A DNA stretch of 64,000 bases from Aggregicoccus sp. 17bor-14 (GTDB taxonomy: Bacteria; Myxococcota; Myxococcia; Myxococcales; Myxococcaceae): contig NZ_VJZZ01000024.1 of the NCBI RefSeq assembly GCF_009659535.1, positions 1 through 64,000 on the forward strand, read 5' to 3'. Under the pieces are notes generated by a model. That model worked only from the letters and a program-made list of their open reading frames with translations. It ran no database searches and was not told where the DNA came from. This document shows positions 19,662 to 29,400 of this stretch, piece after piece (positions within the stretch are counted from its first letter, which is position 1; every line of letters starts with the position of its first letter). Made by a program: the position numbers and the translations under genes.

Positions 19662-20528
19662 TCAGGACAGGGCATGGACCTGGCCTCCGAGCGCGCGCAG
19701 GCGGCGCACGCGCTCCTCCGTCTGCGGGTGGGTGCTGAACAGCGCCATCAGCCCCTGCGCGCCGGTGAGCGGGTTGACGATGAAGAGGCTCGCGGTGGCG
19801 GGCTGGGCGGCGCCCGGCTGCGCGAACACCTGCGCCCCGTGCTGCAGCTTGAGCAGCGCGCGGGCGAGCCCCTCGCTGTCCCCCGCGATGCGCGCGCCGG
19901 TGCGGTCCGCCTCGTACTCGCGCGAGCGCGAGATGCCCAGCTGGATGAGCGTCGCGGCGAGCGGCGCCACCAGCGCGAGCAAGAGCAGCTGCAGGGGGCC
20001 GGGGCCCTCCTCGTCACTGCCGCGGCCGGTGAAGAGGTGGCCTGCGAAGCCGGCCGCGTGCGCGAGGTAGGTCACGGCCGCGGCCACGGTGGCCGCGATA
20101 GAGGAAAGCAGGATGTCGCGGTTCTTGATGTGCGCGAGCTCGTGGGCAATCACCCCGCGCAGCTCGCGCTCGTCGAGCAGCCCCAGCAGGCCGGTGGTCA
20201 CCGCCACCACGCCGTGCGCGGGGTCGCGCCCCGTGGCAAACGCGTTGGGCTGCGGGTCCTGCATGACGAAGAGGCGCGGCATCGGCAGGCCCGCGCGCGC
20301 GCTCAGCTCCTCCACGAGCCGGCGCAGCCCCGGGGCCTCGCCGGGAGAGAGCTCGCGCGCGCCGTGCATGCGCAGCACGAGCTTGTCCGAGAAGAAGTAG
20401 GCGCCCACGTTGAGCGCCACCGCCAGCACCGCGGCGAAGCCCGCGTAGCCGGGGCCGAGCAGGCTCCCGGCGGCGATGAAGGCCCCCGACAGCAGGCCGA
20501 GCAACAGGACCGTCTTCAGCTGGTTCAT
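19662..20528 (-). CDS. htpX: HtpX-type membrane zinc metalloprotease
   Basis: 288 residues. An M48-family protease that degrades misfolded membrane proteins with its active site facing the cytoplasm. Two N-terminal membrane helices (about 7-46), HELAH with H129, E130 and H133, two further helices (VAAAVTYLAHAAGF; LLLLALVAPLAATLI), then SREYEADRTGA with the third zinc ligand. PNAFATGRDP is the substrate-groove segment. The start is next to a divergent LysR gene (nhaR), with 83 bases between them, so NhaR could influence it. No heat-shock promoter was identified by eye. Confidence 0.92.
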   Translation of the reverse strand: MNQLKTVLLLGLLSGAFIAAGSLLGPGYAGFAAVLAVALNVGAYFFSDKLVLRMHGARELSPGEAPGLRRLVEELSARAGLPMPRLFVMQDPQPNAFATGRDPAHGVVAVTTGLLGLLDERELRGVIAHELAHIKNRDILLSSIAATVAAAVTYLAHAAGFAGHLFTGRGSDEEGPGPLQLLLLALVAPLAATLIQLGISRSREYEADRTGARIAGDSEGLARALLKLQHGAQVFAQPGAAQPATASLFIVNPLTGAQGLMALFSTHPQTEERVRRLRALGGQVHALS

Positions 20529-20553
20529 GGACCTTCTATTTGCGGCCCACCCG

Positions 20554-20592
20554 GCCCATCGGCCAGGAGATAAATCGGGCGAAGCCCATCGG
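20554..20592. promoter_or_regulatory. Directly repeated GCCCATCGG in the htpX/nhaR divergent promoter
   Basis: GCCCATCGG occurs at 20554-20562 and again at 20584-20592, exactly 30 bases (about three helical turns) apart, flanking the more AT-rich GATAAATC. The spacing is compatible with binding of a LysR-type protein on one DNA face. A classical T-N11-A site was not confirmed. Confidence 0.3.
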
Positions 20593-20611
20593 GAGCGCCT
20601 ATAGGAGCCGC

Positions 20612-21520
20612 ATGTCCGCCTGGCTCAACTACCACCACCTCTTCTACTTCTGGACCACGGTGCGCGAGGGCAGCGTCTCTGCGGCGAGCCGCAAGCTGCG
20701 GCTCGCGCAGCCCACGGTGAGCGAGCAGCTCAAGAGCCTGGAGGAGAGCCTCGGGGTGGAGCTGTTCAGCCGCGTGGGCGGCAAGCTGGTGCTCACCGAG
20801 CTGGGGCGCCACGCCTACCGCTACGCGGACGAGATCTTCACCCTGGGGCGGGAGCTGCAGGACTCGCTGCAGGGGCTGCCCACGCGCCGCGGAGAGCGGC
20901 TGGTGGTGGGCATCGCGGACGTGGTGCCCAAGCTGGTGGCGAGCCGGCTGCTGGAGCCTGCGCTGCAGCTGCAGCCGGAGGTGCACCTCGTCTGCCGCGA
21001 GGACCGCCAGGACCGGCTGCTCGCCGAGCTCGCGGTGCACGCGCTGGACGTGGTCATCACGGACGCGGCGGTGCCCGCGGGCAGCGCCGTGCGCGCCTAC
21101 AGCCACCTGCTGGGCGAGAGCGCCGTCACGCTCTTCGCGCAGAAGACGCGCGCCGAGCGCCTGCGCCGCCACTTCCCCAGGTCGCTCGAGGGCGTGCCCA
21201 TGCTGCTGCCCACCGAGGGCACCAGCCTGCGCCGCCAGCTCGCCGCATGGATGGAGGGCGAGCGGGTGCGCCCGCGCATCGTGGGCGAGTTCCAGGACGC
21301 CGCCCTGCTCAAGACCTTCGGGCAGCTGGGGATGGGCGTGTTCCCGGGCACCGCGGTGCTCGAGGAGCAGATCTGCGCCCAGTACGGCGTGGCGGTGGTG
21401 GGGCGCCTGGAGAGCGTGCGCGAGCGCTTCTACGCCATCACCGTGGAGCGAAAGCTGCGCCACCCCGCGGTCGTCGCCGTGTCCGAGGCCGCGCGCAACA
21501 GCCTCTTCCCCCGGCCCTGA
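20612..21520 (+). CDS. nhaR: LysR-family transcriptional activator, NhaR type
   Basis: 302 residues. The N-terminal winged helix begins NYHHLFYFW and continues with SAASRKLRLAQPTVSEQLKSLE, typical of NhaR. The remaining residues of about 95-300 form the LysR effector-binding domain. In E. coli, NhaR activates nhaA in response to sodium, and NhaR homologues are widespread in other settings. The start at 20612 is set by the conserved N terminus and the ATAGGAG ribosome site. No nhaA lies in the window; a CPA1 antiporter lies 20 kb away. The divergent neighbour is htpX. Confidence 0.88.
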   Translation: MSAWLNYHHLFYFWTTVREGSVSAASRKLRLAQPTVSEQLKSLEESLGVELFSRVGGKLVLTELGRHAYRYADEIFTLGRELQDSLQGLPTRRGERLVVGIADVVPKLVASRLLEPALQLQPEVHLVCREDRQDRLLAELAVHALDVVITDAAVPAGSAVRAYSHLLGESAVTLFAQKTRAERLRRHFPRSLEGVPMLLPTEGTSLRRQLAAWMEGERVRPRIVGEFQDAALLKTFGQLGMGVFPGTAVLEEQICAQYGVAVVGRLESVRERFYAITVERKLRHPAVVAVSEAARNSLFPRP

Positions 21521-21662
21521 GGCCCGCGTCCGCCCCTGGGACGCGCCCTTCCCAGCGCCGGTCACCCCCGCGGGACCCGGTCCCACCCGGCCGAGTCATC
21601 CCGCGCACTTGGGCCCCGGGCACGGCGCTTGCGAGAGGGTGGGGCCACGGAGGAGTGCGCGC

Positions 21663-24134
21663 GTGATCGACGAACTCGGACAGGACCTGCGCTACGCCCT
21701 GCGCATGCTGCGCCGCCAGCCGGGCTTCGCCCTGGTGGCGGTGCTCACGCTCGCGCTGGGCATCGGGGCGAACACCGCCATCTTCAGCGTGGTGGACGCG
21801 CTGCTGCTCAAGCCGCTGCCCTACGCCGGCGAAGAGGCGCTGGTGATGGTGTGGGAGACGAACCGCGAGGGCAAGGCGGGCACCACCAGCCCGATGAACT
21901 TCCGCGACTGGCGCAAGGCGGACGCCTTCAGCGGGCTCGCGGCCTTCTCCAACCTCGCCTTCAACCTCGCCGGCAGCGGCGAGGCGCCCCCCGAGCGCGT
22001 GCAGGCGAGCAGCGTCTCGAGCAACTTCTTCGAGGTGCTCGGCGTGCGCCCGATGCTGGGCGCCACCTTCGAGCCCGCGCCGGACGGCGTGGCGGACGCG
22101 CGCACCGTGGTGCTCAGCCACCGGCTGTGGCAGCGGCGCTTCGGCGGGGACCCGGGCATCGTGGGGCGCACCGTGCGCCTGGACGATGCGCCCTACACCG
22201 TGCTCGGCGTGATGCCCGCGGGCTTCGAGTGGGCGCAGATCGCCCCGAAGGGCGCGAGCGCGCGCGACGCCGCCGAGCTGTGGACGCCCGCGCCCCACCA
22301 CGACGTGCCCCAGCTGGGGGTGGACACCGGCGTGGAGCTCTCCAGCTCGCGCGGCACCGGCTACCTGCGGGTGGTGGGGCGGCTCGCGCCGGGGGTGAGC
22401 CTGGCGCAGGCAGGCAGCCGCATGCAGGCGCTGGGCGCGCAGCTCGCGCGCGATTTCCCCGAGGACAACGCGGGCTCGAGCATCCGGGTGCTGCCGCTGC
22501 GCGAGCAGCTCTACGGCAGCACGCGCCCCATGCTGCTGGTGCTGCTCGCGGCGGTGGGGCTGGTCCTGGCCATCGCCTGCGCCAACGTGGCCAACCTCTT
22601 CCTCGCGCGCGCGGCCGGACGGGGGCGCGAGCTCGCGGTGCGCACGGCGCTGGGGGCGCGGCGCGGGCGGCTCGTGCGCCAGCTGCTCACCGAGAGCCTG
22701 CTGGTGGCGCTCGCGGCCGGCGCGCTCGGGCTCTTGCTCGCGGCGTGGGGCGTGGACGCGCTGCTCGCGCTGGAGCCGGCGGACGTGCCGCGCCTCACCG
22801 ACGTGGGGCTGGACGGCGCGGTGCTGCTCTTCACGCTGGGCGTGTCGCTGGGCACGGGGCTGCTCTTCGGCCTGCTGCCCGCGCTGCACGCCTCGGACCT
22901 GGACCTGCACGCCACGCTGAAGCAGGGCGCGGGGGTGAAGGGCGGCGGGCGCGGGAAGCGCTCGCGCGCGGCGCTGGTGGTGGCCGAGACGGCGCTCGCC
23001 CTGGTGCTGCTGGTGAGCGCGGGGCTGCTCTTGCAGGGCTTCTGGCGCCTGCAGCACGTGGACCCGGGCTTCGAGCCCGACCGCCTCCTCAGCTTCGCCG
23101 TCAACCTGCCGAAGCAGCCCTACTCGGACGAGGCGCGCCAGACGGCCTTCTACCGCCAGGTGCTCGAGCGGCTCTCGGCGCTGCCCGGCGTGGAGCGCGC
23201 GGGCGCGGTGCTCACGCTGCCCTTCGGGCGCGACAACATCGGGCTCACCCTCAACGTGGAGGGCCGCCCGCCGCCTCCGCCGGGGCGGGAGCAGCCCACG
23301 GCCGGCTACCAGGTCGCCTCGCAGGACTACTTCGCCACGCTCGGCATCCCGCTGCTGCGCGGGCGCGGCTTCCTGCCCACGGACGTGGACGGCTCGCTGC
23401 CCGTGGTGCTGCTGAGCGAGGCCGCGGCGAAGGCGAACTTCCCCGGCGAGGACCCGGTGGGCCGGCGCATCCGCATGGGCGGCGAGGGCAACCGCTGGCT
23501 CACCGTGGTGGGCGTGGTGGGGGACGTGCGCCACGGCGGGCTCGGCGAGCCGCCGCGCGCCGAGGTCTACCGCCCGTTCGAGCAGGACGGCTGGGCCTTC
23601 CTCACCTTCGTGCTGCGCACGCGCGGCGAGCCGACGGCGCTCGCCCAGGCGGCGCGCGACGCGGTGCGCGCGGTGGACGGGCAGCTGGCGATCGCCCGCG
23701 TGCAGCCGGTGCGCGCGCTGGTGGACGCCTCCATCGCGCGCGAGCGCTTCCTCTCCCTGCTGGTGGGGGTGTTCGCCGCGGTCGCCCTGCTGCTCGCGGC
23801 GGTGGGGCTCTACGGCGTCATCAGCTACGCGGCGCGCGGGCGCACGCAGGAGATCGGCGTGCGCATGGCCCTGGGCGCGCGCCCCGCGGACGTGCTGCGG
23901 CTCGTGCTGGGCTCGGGGCTGCGCCTCGCGCTCGGGGGCGTGGCGCTGGGGCTGGTGGGCGCGTGGGGCGCGGGGAGGCTGCTCGCGAGCCAGCTGCCGG
24001 GGGTGCGCGCCGCGGACCCGCTCACCCTCGCCGCGCTCGCGCTCGCGGTGTGCGCCGTGGCGCTCGCCGCCACCTGGCTCCCCGCGCGCCGCGCGATGCG
24101 CGTGGACCCGCAAGAGGCGCTGCGCGCGGAGTAG
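21663..24134 (+). CDS. ADOP-family (MacB/FtsX-like) ABC transporter permease
   Basis: 823 residues. It begins with the ADOP signature DELGQDLRYALRMLRRQPGF. One membrane helix (LVAVLTLALGIGANTAIF) precedes a periplasmic MacB_PCD-type domain, then an FtsX block of three helices (about 280-415). A second periplasmic domain and second FtsX block follow, giving the duplicated layout of acidobacterial duplicated orphan permeases. The GTG start at 21663 has GGAGGAG 8 bases upstream; the ATG at 21609 has none. No ATPase or adaptor gene is adjacent, as the 'orphan' label implies. Such proteins are thought to act mechanically with a separate ATPase; the substrate is unknown. Confidence 0.87.
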   Translation: MIDELGQDLRYALRMLRRQPGFALVAVLTLALGIGANTAIFSVVDALLLKPLPYAGEEALVMVWETNREGKAGTTSPMNFRDWRKADAFSGLAAFSNLAFNLAGSGEAPPERVQASSVSSNFFEVLGVRPMLGATFEPAPDGVADARTVVLSHRLWQRRFGGDPGIVGRTVRLDDAPYTVLGVMPAGFEWAQIAPKGASARDAAELWTPAPHHDVPQLGVDTGVELSSSRGTGYLRVVGRLAPGVSLAQAGSRMQALGAQLARDFPEDNAGSSIRVLPLREQLYGSTRPMLLVLLAAVGLVLAIACANVANLFLARAAGRGRELAVRTALGARRGRLVRQLLTESLLVALAAGALGLLLAAWGVDALLALEPADVPRLTDVGLDGAVLLFTLGVSLGTGLLFGLLPALHASDLDLHATLKQGAGVKGGGRGKRSRAALVVAETALALVLLVSAGLLLQGFWRLQHVDPGFEPDRLLSFAVNLPKQPYSDEARQTAFYRQVLERLSALPGVERAGAVLTLPFGRDNIGLTLNVEGRPPPPPGREQPTAGYQVASQDYFATLGIPLLRGRGFLPTDVDGSLPVVLLSEAAAKANFPGEDPVGRRIRMGGEGNRWLTVVGVVGDVRHGGLGEPPRAEVYRPFEQDGWAFLTFVLRTRGEPTALAQAARDAVRAVDGQLAIARVQPVRALVDASIARERFLSLLVGVFAAVALLLAAVGLYGVISYAARGRTQEIGVRMALGARPADVLRLVLGSGLRLALGGVALGLVGAWGAGRLLASQLPGVRAADPLTLAALALAVCAVALAATWLPARRAMRVDPQEALRAE

Positions 24135-24142
24135 GACGTGGC

Positions 24143-24166
24143 GCCCTGCGTCTTACCCCGCAGGGC
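24143..24166. terminator. Hairpin just after the ADOP permease gene
   Basis: GCCCTGCG at 24143-24150 pairs perfectly with CGCAGGGC at 24159-24166 across an eight-base loop, starting 8 bases after the stop codon. There is no T-run. It is probably a transcript 3'-end structure. Confidence 0.5.
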
Positions 24167-24202
24167 AGGTGGCCTCCGGCGGGGGGCGCGCCCACCGTTG
24201 GG

Positions 24203-24222
24203 GTGTCGCCGAGAGGCGACAC
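24203..24222. other. Stable hairpin with GAGA tetraloop upstream of the hybrid kinase
   Basis: GTGTCGCC-GAGA-GGCGACAC is a perfect eight-base stem closed by a GNRA-type loop, about 180 bases before the kinase start. It could be a second terminator or part of a leader RNA; nothing decides which. Confidence 0.4.
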
Positions 24223-24398
24223 ACACGGGCCCCTCAGAGGGCTCAGGCCAGAGGCACAGGGGCTGTCTTCCTCCGGGAAGCGGCCCCTTCTCTTTTGCCG
24301 CATGCCCGCCGCACGCGGGCCGCCCAGTGTCCGGGCGTGCAACCTCGCGCCACGCCGGGGCTTCCCGCAGCCGGGCCGGGGGGTATGAGCTTCTCTGC

Positions 24399-26453
24399 GT
24401 GCACCTCCCGCCCTCCCACCGCGCGGCGCCGCCCGCGAGCATCCTCCTGGTGGACGACCACCCCGCGAGCCTCCTCGCGCTCGAGGCGGTGCTCGAGCCG
24501 CTGGGCCAGCGCCTGGTGCGCGCGCAGAGCGGCCGCGAGGCGCTCGCGGCGCTCTTGCACGAGGACTTCGCCTGCGTGCTGCTGGACGTGCAGATGCCGG
24601 AGCTGGACGGCTTCGAGACGGCGCGCCTCATCCGCGAGCGCCCGCGCACGCGCAGCCTGCCGCTGCTCTTCCTCACCGGCGTGCACCGCGAGGAGGCGGC
24701 GGTGCTGCGCGGCTACGCGCACGGGGCGGTGGACTACATCCTCAAGCCCTTCAACCCGGACATCCTGCGCACGAAGGTGGCGGTGTTCGTGGACCTCTTC
24801 CAGCAGCAGCGCGCGCTGCGCGAGGAGGCGCGGGTGCGCGCGGACCTCGAGCGCGAGGTGATGGAGCGCGAGCGCGAGGCGCGCTTCGCCCCGGCGCTGG
24901 ACTCGGCGCTGGACGGCCTGCGCCGCGACCTCGCGCCGCTCACCCTGGTGGACGCGATGGTGGCCGCGGCGCCCGTGGGGCTCGCGGTGATAGACCCCGC
25001 GCTGCGCTACCTGCGCGCGAACGAGGCGCTCGCGCGCCTCCACGGCGTGCCCATGCAGGCGCTGCCCGGCCACACGGTGCAGGAGGTGGCCCCGGACGTG
25101 GCGGAGCGGGTGGCCGAGCGCGTGCGCGAGGTGCTGCGCACCGGGCAGCCCGCGCTGGGGCTGCCCTTCGTGCGCGAGCGCGTGCCCGGCGAGCGCCGCC
25201 ACCTGCTCGCGAGCTACTACCCCCTGACCTTGCCGGACGCGACGCGCGCGCCGGGCGCGGCCGTGGCGGTGGGCGTGGTGGCCATGGACGTGACGGCGCT
25301 GAAGGAGGCCGAGGAGGCCCAGCGCGCGAGCGAGGAGCGGCTGCGCGTGGTGCTCGCCGCGCTCACCGAGGGCGTGGTGGTGCAGGACGCCGCGGGCGTG
25401 CTGCGCATGGCCAACGCGAGCGCCCAGCGCCTCTTCGGCGAGCCCGCGGCGAGGCTCGCCGGGCGCACCTCCTACGACGCGGAGTGGGGCGCGGTGGACG
25501 AGGAGGGCCGCCCGCTGCCCGGCGCGCTGCACCCGCCCATGGTGGCGCTGCGCACGGGGCAGCCGGTGCTGGGGCGGGTGATGGGCGTGCGGGGCGCGGA
25601 GGGCCGCACCGTGTGGCTCTCGGTCAACGCCCAGCCCCTCTTCGCCGAGGACGGGCGCACCCCCACGGGGGTGGTCTCCTCCTTCGTGGACGTCACCGAG
25701 ACGCGCGCGCTCGCGGAGGAGCGCGCGCAGCTGCTGCGCGAGGCGCAGGCGGCGGTGCGCCTGCGCGACGAGTTCCTCAGCGTGGCGAGCCACGAGCTGA
25801 AGACGCCCCTCACCCCGCTGCACCTCAAGCTCGCGGGGCTGCAGCGCCAGGCGCAGGCGGGCGGGCTGCTCGAGGCCGGGCGCGTGCAGGCGGACCTCGC
25901 CGTGGCGCAGCGCCAGGTGCGCCGGCTCGCGAGCCTCGTGGACGACCTGCTGGACGTGAGCCGCCTCACCCAGGGCCGGCTCACCCTCAGCCCGGAGCCG
26001 GTGGAGCTGGGCGCGCTGGTGCGCGACGTGGTGGGAGGCCTCGAGGCGGAGGCCGCGTGGAGCGGCTGCAGCGTGGCGCTGGAGGTGGAGGAGCCGGTGG
26101 AGGGCGCGTGGGACCCGGTGCGCCTGGAGCAGGTGGCGAGCAACCTGCTCACCAACGCGCTCAAGTACGGGGCGGGCCGGCCGGTGCAGGTGCGCGTGGG
26201 GCGGCGAGAGGGGCGCGCGCTGCTGAGCGTGCGCGACCACGGCATCGGCATCGAGGAGGAGGCGCTGCCGCGGCTCTTCGGCAAGTTCGTGCGCGCCGTG
26301 AGCGAGCGGCACTACGGGGGCCTCGGGCTCGGGCTCTTCATCACCCGGCAGATCGTGGAGGCGCACGGCGGCAGCGTGAGCGTGCAGAGCCGGCCCCACG
26401 AGGGCGCCCTCTTCGAGGTGCTGCTGCCCCTCGCCGCAGGTGGGACCCCGTGA
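24399..26453 (+). CDS. Hybrid histidine kinase: receiver, two PAS domains, HisKA, HATPase
   Basis: 684 residues from the GTG at 24399. The receiver domain (14-135) is canonical: LLVDD, phospho-Asp 63 in LLDVQMPELDG, T93 in FLTG, and K116-P. Then come PAS1 (about 185-300), PAS2 (about 312-435), and a HisKA box FLSVASHELKTP with His465. The HATPase motifs are NLLTNALKYG, DHGIGI and GLGLGLFITRQI. The start is uncertain. The well-placed ATG at 24385 after GGGGGGT is in a different frame, and no other start gives a sensible N terminus. The stop overlaps the next gene's GTG as GTGA, so this kinase and the following one are co-translated. Confidence 0.87.
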   Translation: MHLPPSHRAAPPASILLVDDHPASLLALEAVLEPLGQRLVRAQSGREALAALLHEDFACVLLDVQMPELDGFETARLIRERPRTRSLPLLFLTGVHREEAAVLRGYAHGAVDYILKPFNPDILRTKVAVFVDLFQQQRALREEARVRADLEREVMEREREARFAPALDSALDGLRRDLAPLTLVDAMVAAAPVGLAVIDPALRYLRANEALARLHGVPMQALPGHTVQEVAPDVAERVAERVREVLRTGQPALGLPFVRERVPGERRHLLASYYPLTLPDATRAPGAAVAVGVVAMDVTALKEAEEAQRASEERLRVVLAALTEGVVVQDAAGVLRMANASAQRLFGEPAARLAGRTSYDAEWGAVDEEGRPLPGALHPPMVALRTGQPVLGRVMGVRGAEGRTVWLSVNAQPLFAEDGRTPTGVVSSFVDVTETRALAEERAQLLREAQAAVRLRDEFLSVASHELKTPLTPLHLKLAGLQRQAQAGGLLEAGRVQADLAVAQRQVRRLASLVDDLLDVSRLTQGRLTLSPEPVELGALVRDVVGGLEAEAAWSGCSVALEVEEPVEGAWDPVRLEQVASNLLTNALKYGAGRPVQVRVGRREGRALLSVRDHGIGIEEEALPRLFGKFVRAVSERHYGGLGLGLFITRQIVEAHGGSVSVQSRPHEGALFEVLLPLAAGGTP

Positions 26454-29400
26454 GCGGCGAGCCGAGCGCGCGGCCCCCGGTGGCCGACTTCCTCGAGCGC
26501 CACCTGGACGCGCTGTGCGAGCGCTACCGGGAGCAGGTGGGGCAGGCGGAGAGCGCGCGCGGCCTGCGCCCCGCGGAGCTGCTGGACTCGCTGCCCGAGT
26601 TCCTGCGGGTGCTCGCGCGCCGCTCGCGCGAGGGGAACACGCCGGAGCTGGCCGAGGAGCGGCGCCGGCTGCAGGAGACGCACCTCGCGCTGCGGCTGCG
26701 CCAGGGCTTCCGGCAGGAGGAGGTTACGGGTGAGTACGTGACGCTGGGGCGGCTGGTGGCGGGGCTGTGGGAGGGCCTGCCGCCCGCGCAGCAGCCCCCC
26801 ACCGAGGACACCGCGCGCTTCTTCGAGGCGCTGCAGGAGGCGATGGACGCCGCGGTGGGGCTGTTCACCGGCTACAGCGTCGCGGACCGGCAGCGCGAGA
26901 AGCGCGCCCTGCGCCAGCTGGACGCGCTCGCCCCCGAGCTGCTCGCGCGCACGGACAGCCCCGCGCAGCTCGTCTCGCGCATCGCGCCGCTGCTGCAGGT
27001 GGTGTGCGACGCGCTCGCCCAGGACGGCGCCGAGCTCTTCCTCGCGGACGAGGCGGGCGCGCAGCTCATCGCCTCGGTGGGGGTGGGGCTGTGCCGCGGC
27101 GCCGCGCCGCCTCCGGCCCGGCAGCCCCTGCCGATGGGGCGCTTCCTCGCGCGGGTGGCCGGCTCCGAGGACCCGGTCGCGCTCGCGGACGCGGCGCTCG
27201 CGCCGCCGGAGGAGACGGCCGGGCAGCAGTGCTCGGGGCTGCGCTCGCTGCTGGGCCTGCGCCTGTGGCCGCACGGCAGGCTGCTGGGCGTGGTGTACGT
27301 GGGCAGCCGGCACCTGCGCCCCTACGAGCCGCAGGCGCGCCGCTACCTGGAGACGCTGGTGGAGTACCTCTCCGGCATCCTCGACCGCGCGCTGCTCTTC
27401 CAGAAGCTGCACGAGGCCACGCGCCTGCACGCCCAGGGCGAGACGCACTGGCGCCAGCTGGTGGAGAGCATGCAGAGCTACGCCACGCTGTGCCTGCTGG
27501 ACCCGGAGGGCCGCGTGGCCACCTGGGACGCGGGCGCCGAGCGCCTCACGGGCTACGGCGCGGACCAGGTGCTCGGCCAGCACCTGCGCCTCTTCTACCC
27601 GGAGGGCGCGCGCCACGACGCGGACGCGCACCTGCGCGAGGCCGCCCGCAGCGGGCGCTTCAGCGGCGAGGGCTGGCGGGTGCGCGCGAAGGAGCCCAGC
27701 CCCTTCTGGGCGGAGATGACGCTGCTCGCGCGGCGCGACGCGGGCGGCGCGCTGCTGGGCTTCACCAAGATCACCCGCGACCTCACCGAGCGCCAGAGCG
27801 CCGAGGCCGAGCGCGCGCGCCTGCTCGAGCGCGAGCGGCGCCGCGGCGCGCAGCTGCGCGAGCTGGCGGAGGTGGCGGTGGCGCTGCACGCCGCCGAGGG
27901 CGTGCCCGCCGTGCTGCAGCTCATCACCGACCGCGCGCGCAGCGTGATCGGCGCCCACCAGAGCGTGACCTCGCTCAGCGCGCGCACCGGCCACGAGATC
28001 CGCGCCATCTCGCTCTCCGAGCAGTACCGGGCCTGGAAGGACTACAGCGAGCCGCCGGACGGCAGCGGCATCTACGCGCTGGTGCTCGAGCAGGGCCGCC
28101 CCCTGCGCCTCACCCAGGCCGAGCTCGAGGCCCACCCGCGCTTTCGCCACTTCGGAGGCCGGGAGGAAGCGCACCCGCCGCTGCGCGGCTGGCTCGCGGT
28201 GCCGCTGCTGGACCACGCGGGGCAGCCCTTCGGCCTCATCCAGCTCTCCGACCGCGAGGAGGGCGACTTCACGCCGGACGACGAGGCGATGCTCGTGCAG
28301 CTCGCGCAGCTCGCCAGCGTGGCAGTGGAGAACGCGCAGCTGCTGCGGCGGCTGCGCGAGAGCGAGGACCGGCTGCGCCTGAGCCTCGCCGCCGCGGAGC
28401 TGGGCACCTGGGACTACGACCCGCTGGGCGGTGCGCTGAGCTGGGACGAGCGCACCCGCGCCCTCTTCGGCCTCCCGCCCGACGCGACCGTCACCCGCGA
28501 CACCTTCTTCTCGGTGGTGCACCCGGAGGACCGCGAGCGCACGCGGGAGCAGGTGCGCCGCGCGCTCGCGGGCGAGGGGGGCGGCCTCTACGACGCGGAG
28601 TACCGCGTCGCCGAGCCGCCGGAGGGGCGCGAGCGCTGGGTGTCCGCGCACGGCCGCGCCTTCTTCGACGCCGAGGGCCGCCCGCGCCGCTTCCTCGGCA
28701 CCGTGCGGGACGTGACCGAGCACAAGCGGTGGGACGAGGAGGCCGCGCGCCGCCTGCAGTTCGAGGAGCAGCTCATCGGCATCGTGAGCCACGACCTGCG
28801 CAACCCCCTCAACGCCATCCTCCTGTCCACCGGCGCGCTGCTGCGCCGCGCGGACCTGGACGCGCAGGCGCGCGAGGGGCTGCTGCGCACGCTCGGCTCC
28901 GCGGAGCGCATGGTGCGCCTCATCCGCGACCTGCTGGACTTCACCCAGGCGCGGCTCGGCGGCGGGCTGCCGCTGCGCCGCGGGCCGCTGGACCTGCACG
29001 CGCTCGCGCAGCAGGTGGTGGACGAGGTGCGGCTCGCCCACCCGGAGCGCGTGCTGCAGCTCGCACAGGAGGGCGAGGGCCACGGCGTGGGGGACGCGGA
29101 CCGGCTCGCGCAGGTGCTCACCAACCTGGTGACCAACGCCCTGCAGTACAGCCCGGCGGATGCGCCCGTGCAGGTGCGCACGCGCGGCAGCGCCGGCGGC
29201 GAGGGCGGCCCCGGCGAGCTCACCCTCACGGTGCACAACGCGGGCGAGCCCATCGACCCCTCGTTGCTGCCGCGGCTCTTCCAGCCGCTCGAGCGCGGGC
29301 CGGGCGCGGGGCGGGCCTCGGGCGGCGCGCGCCGCAGCATCGGGCTGGGGCTCTATATCGTGGAGCACATCGTGCGCGCGCACGGCGGGCGCATCGAGGT

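Noticed and set aside
20612-21520. NhaR as direct regulator of the CPA1 antiporter
   Set aside because: The genes are 19 kb apart with many operons between, and no shared operator was recognised. It remains possible but is unsupported.
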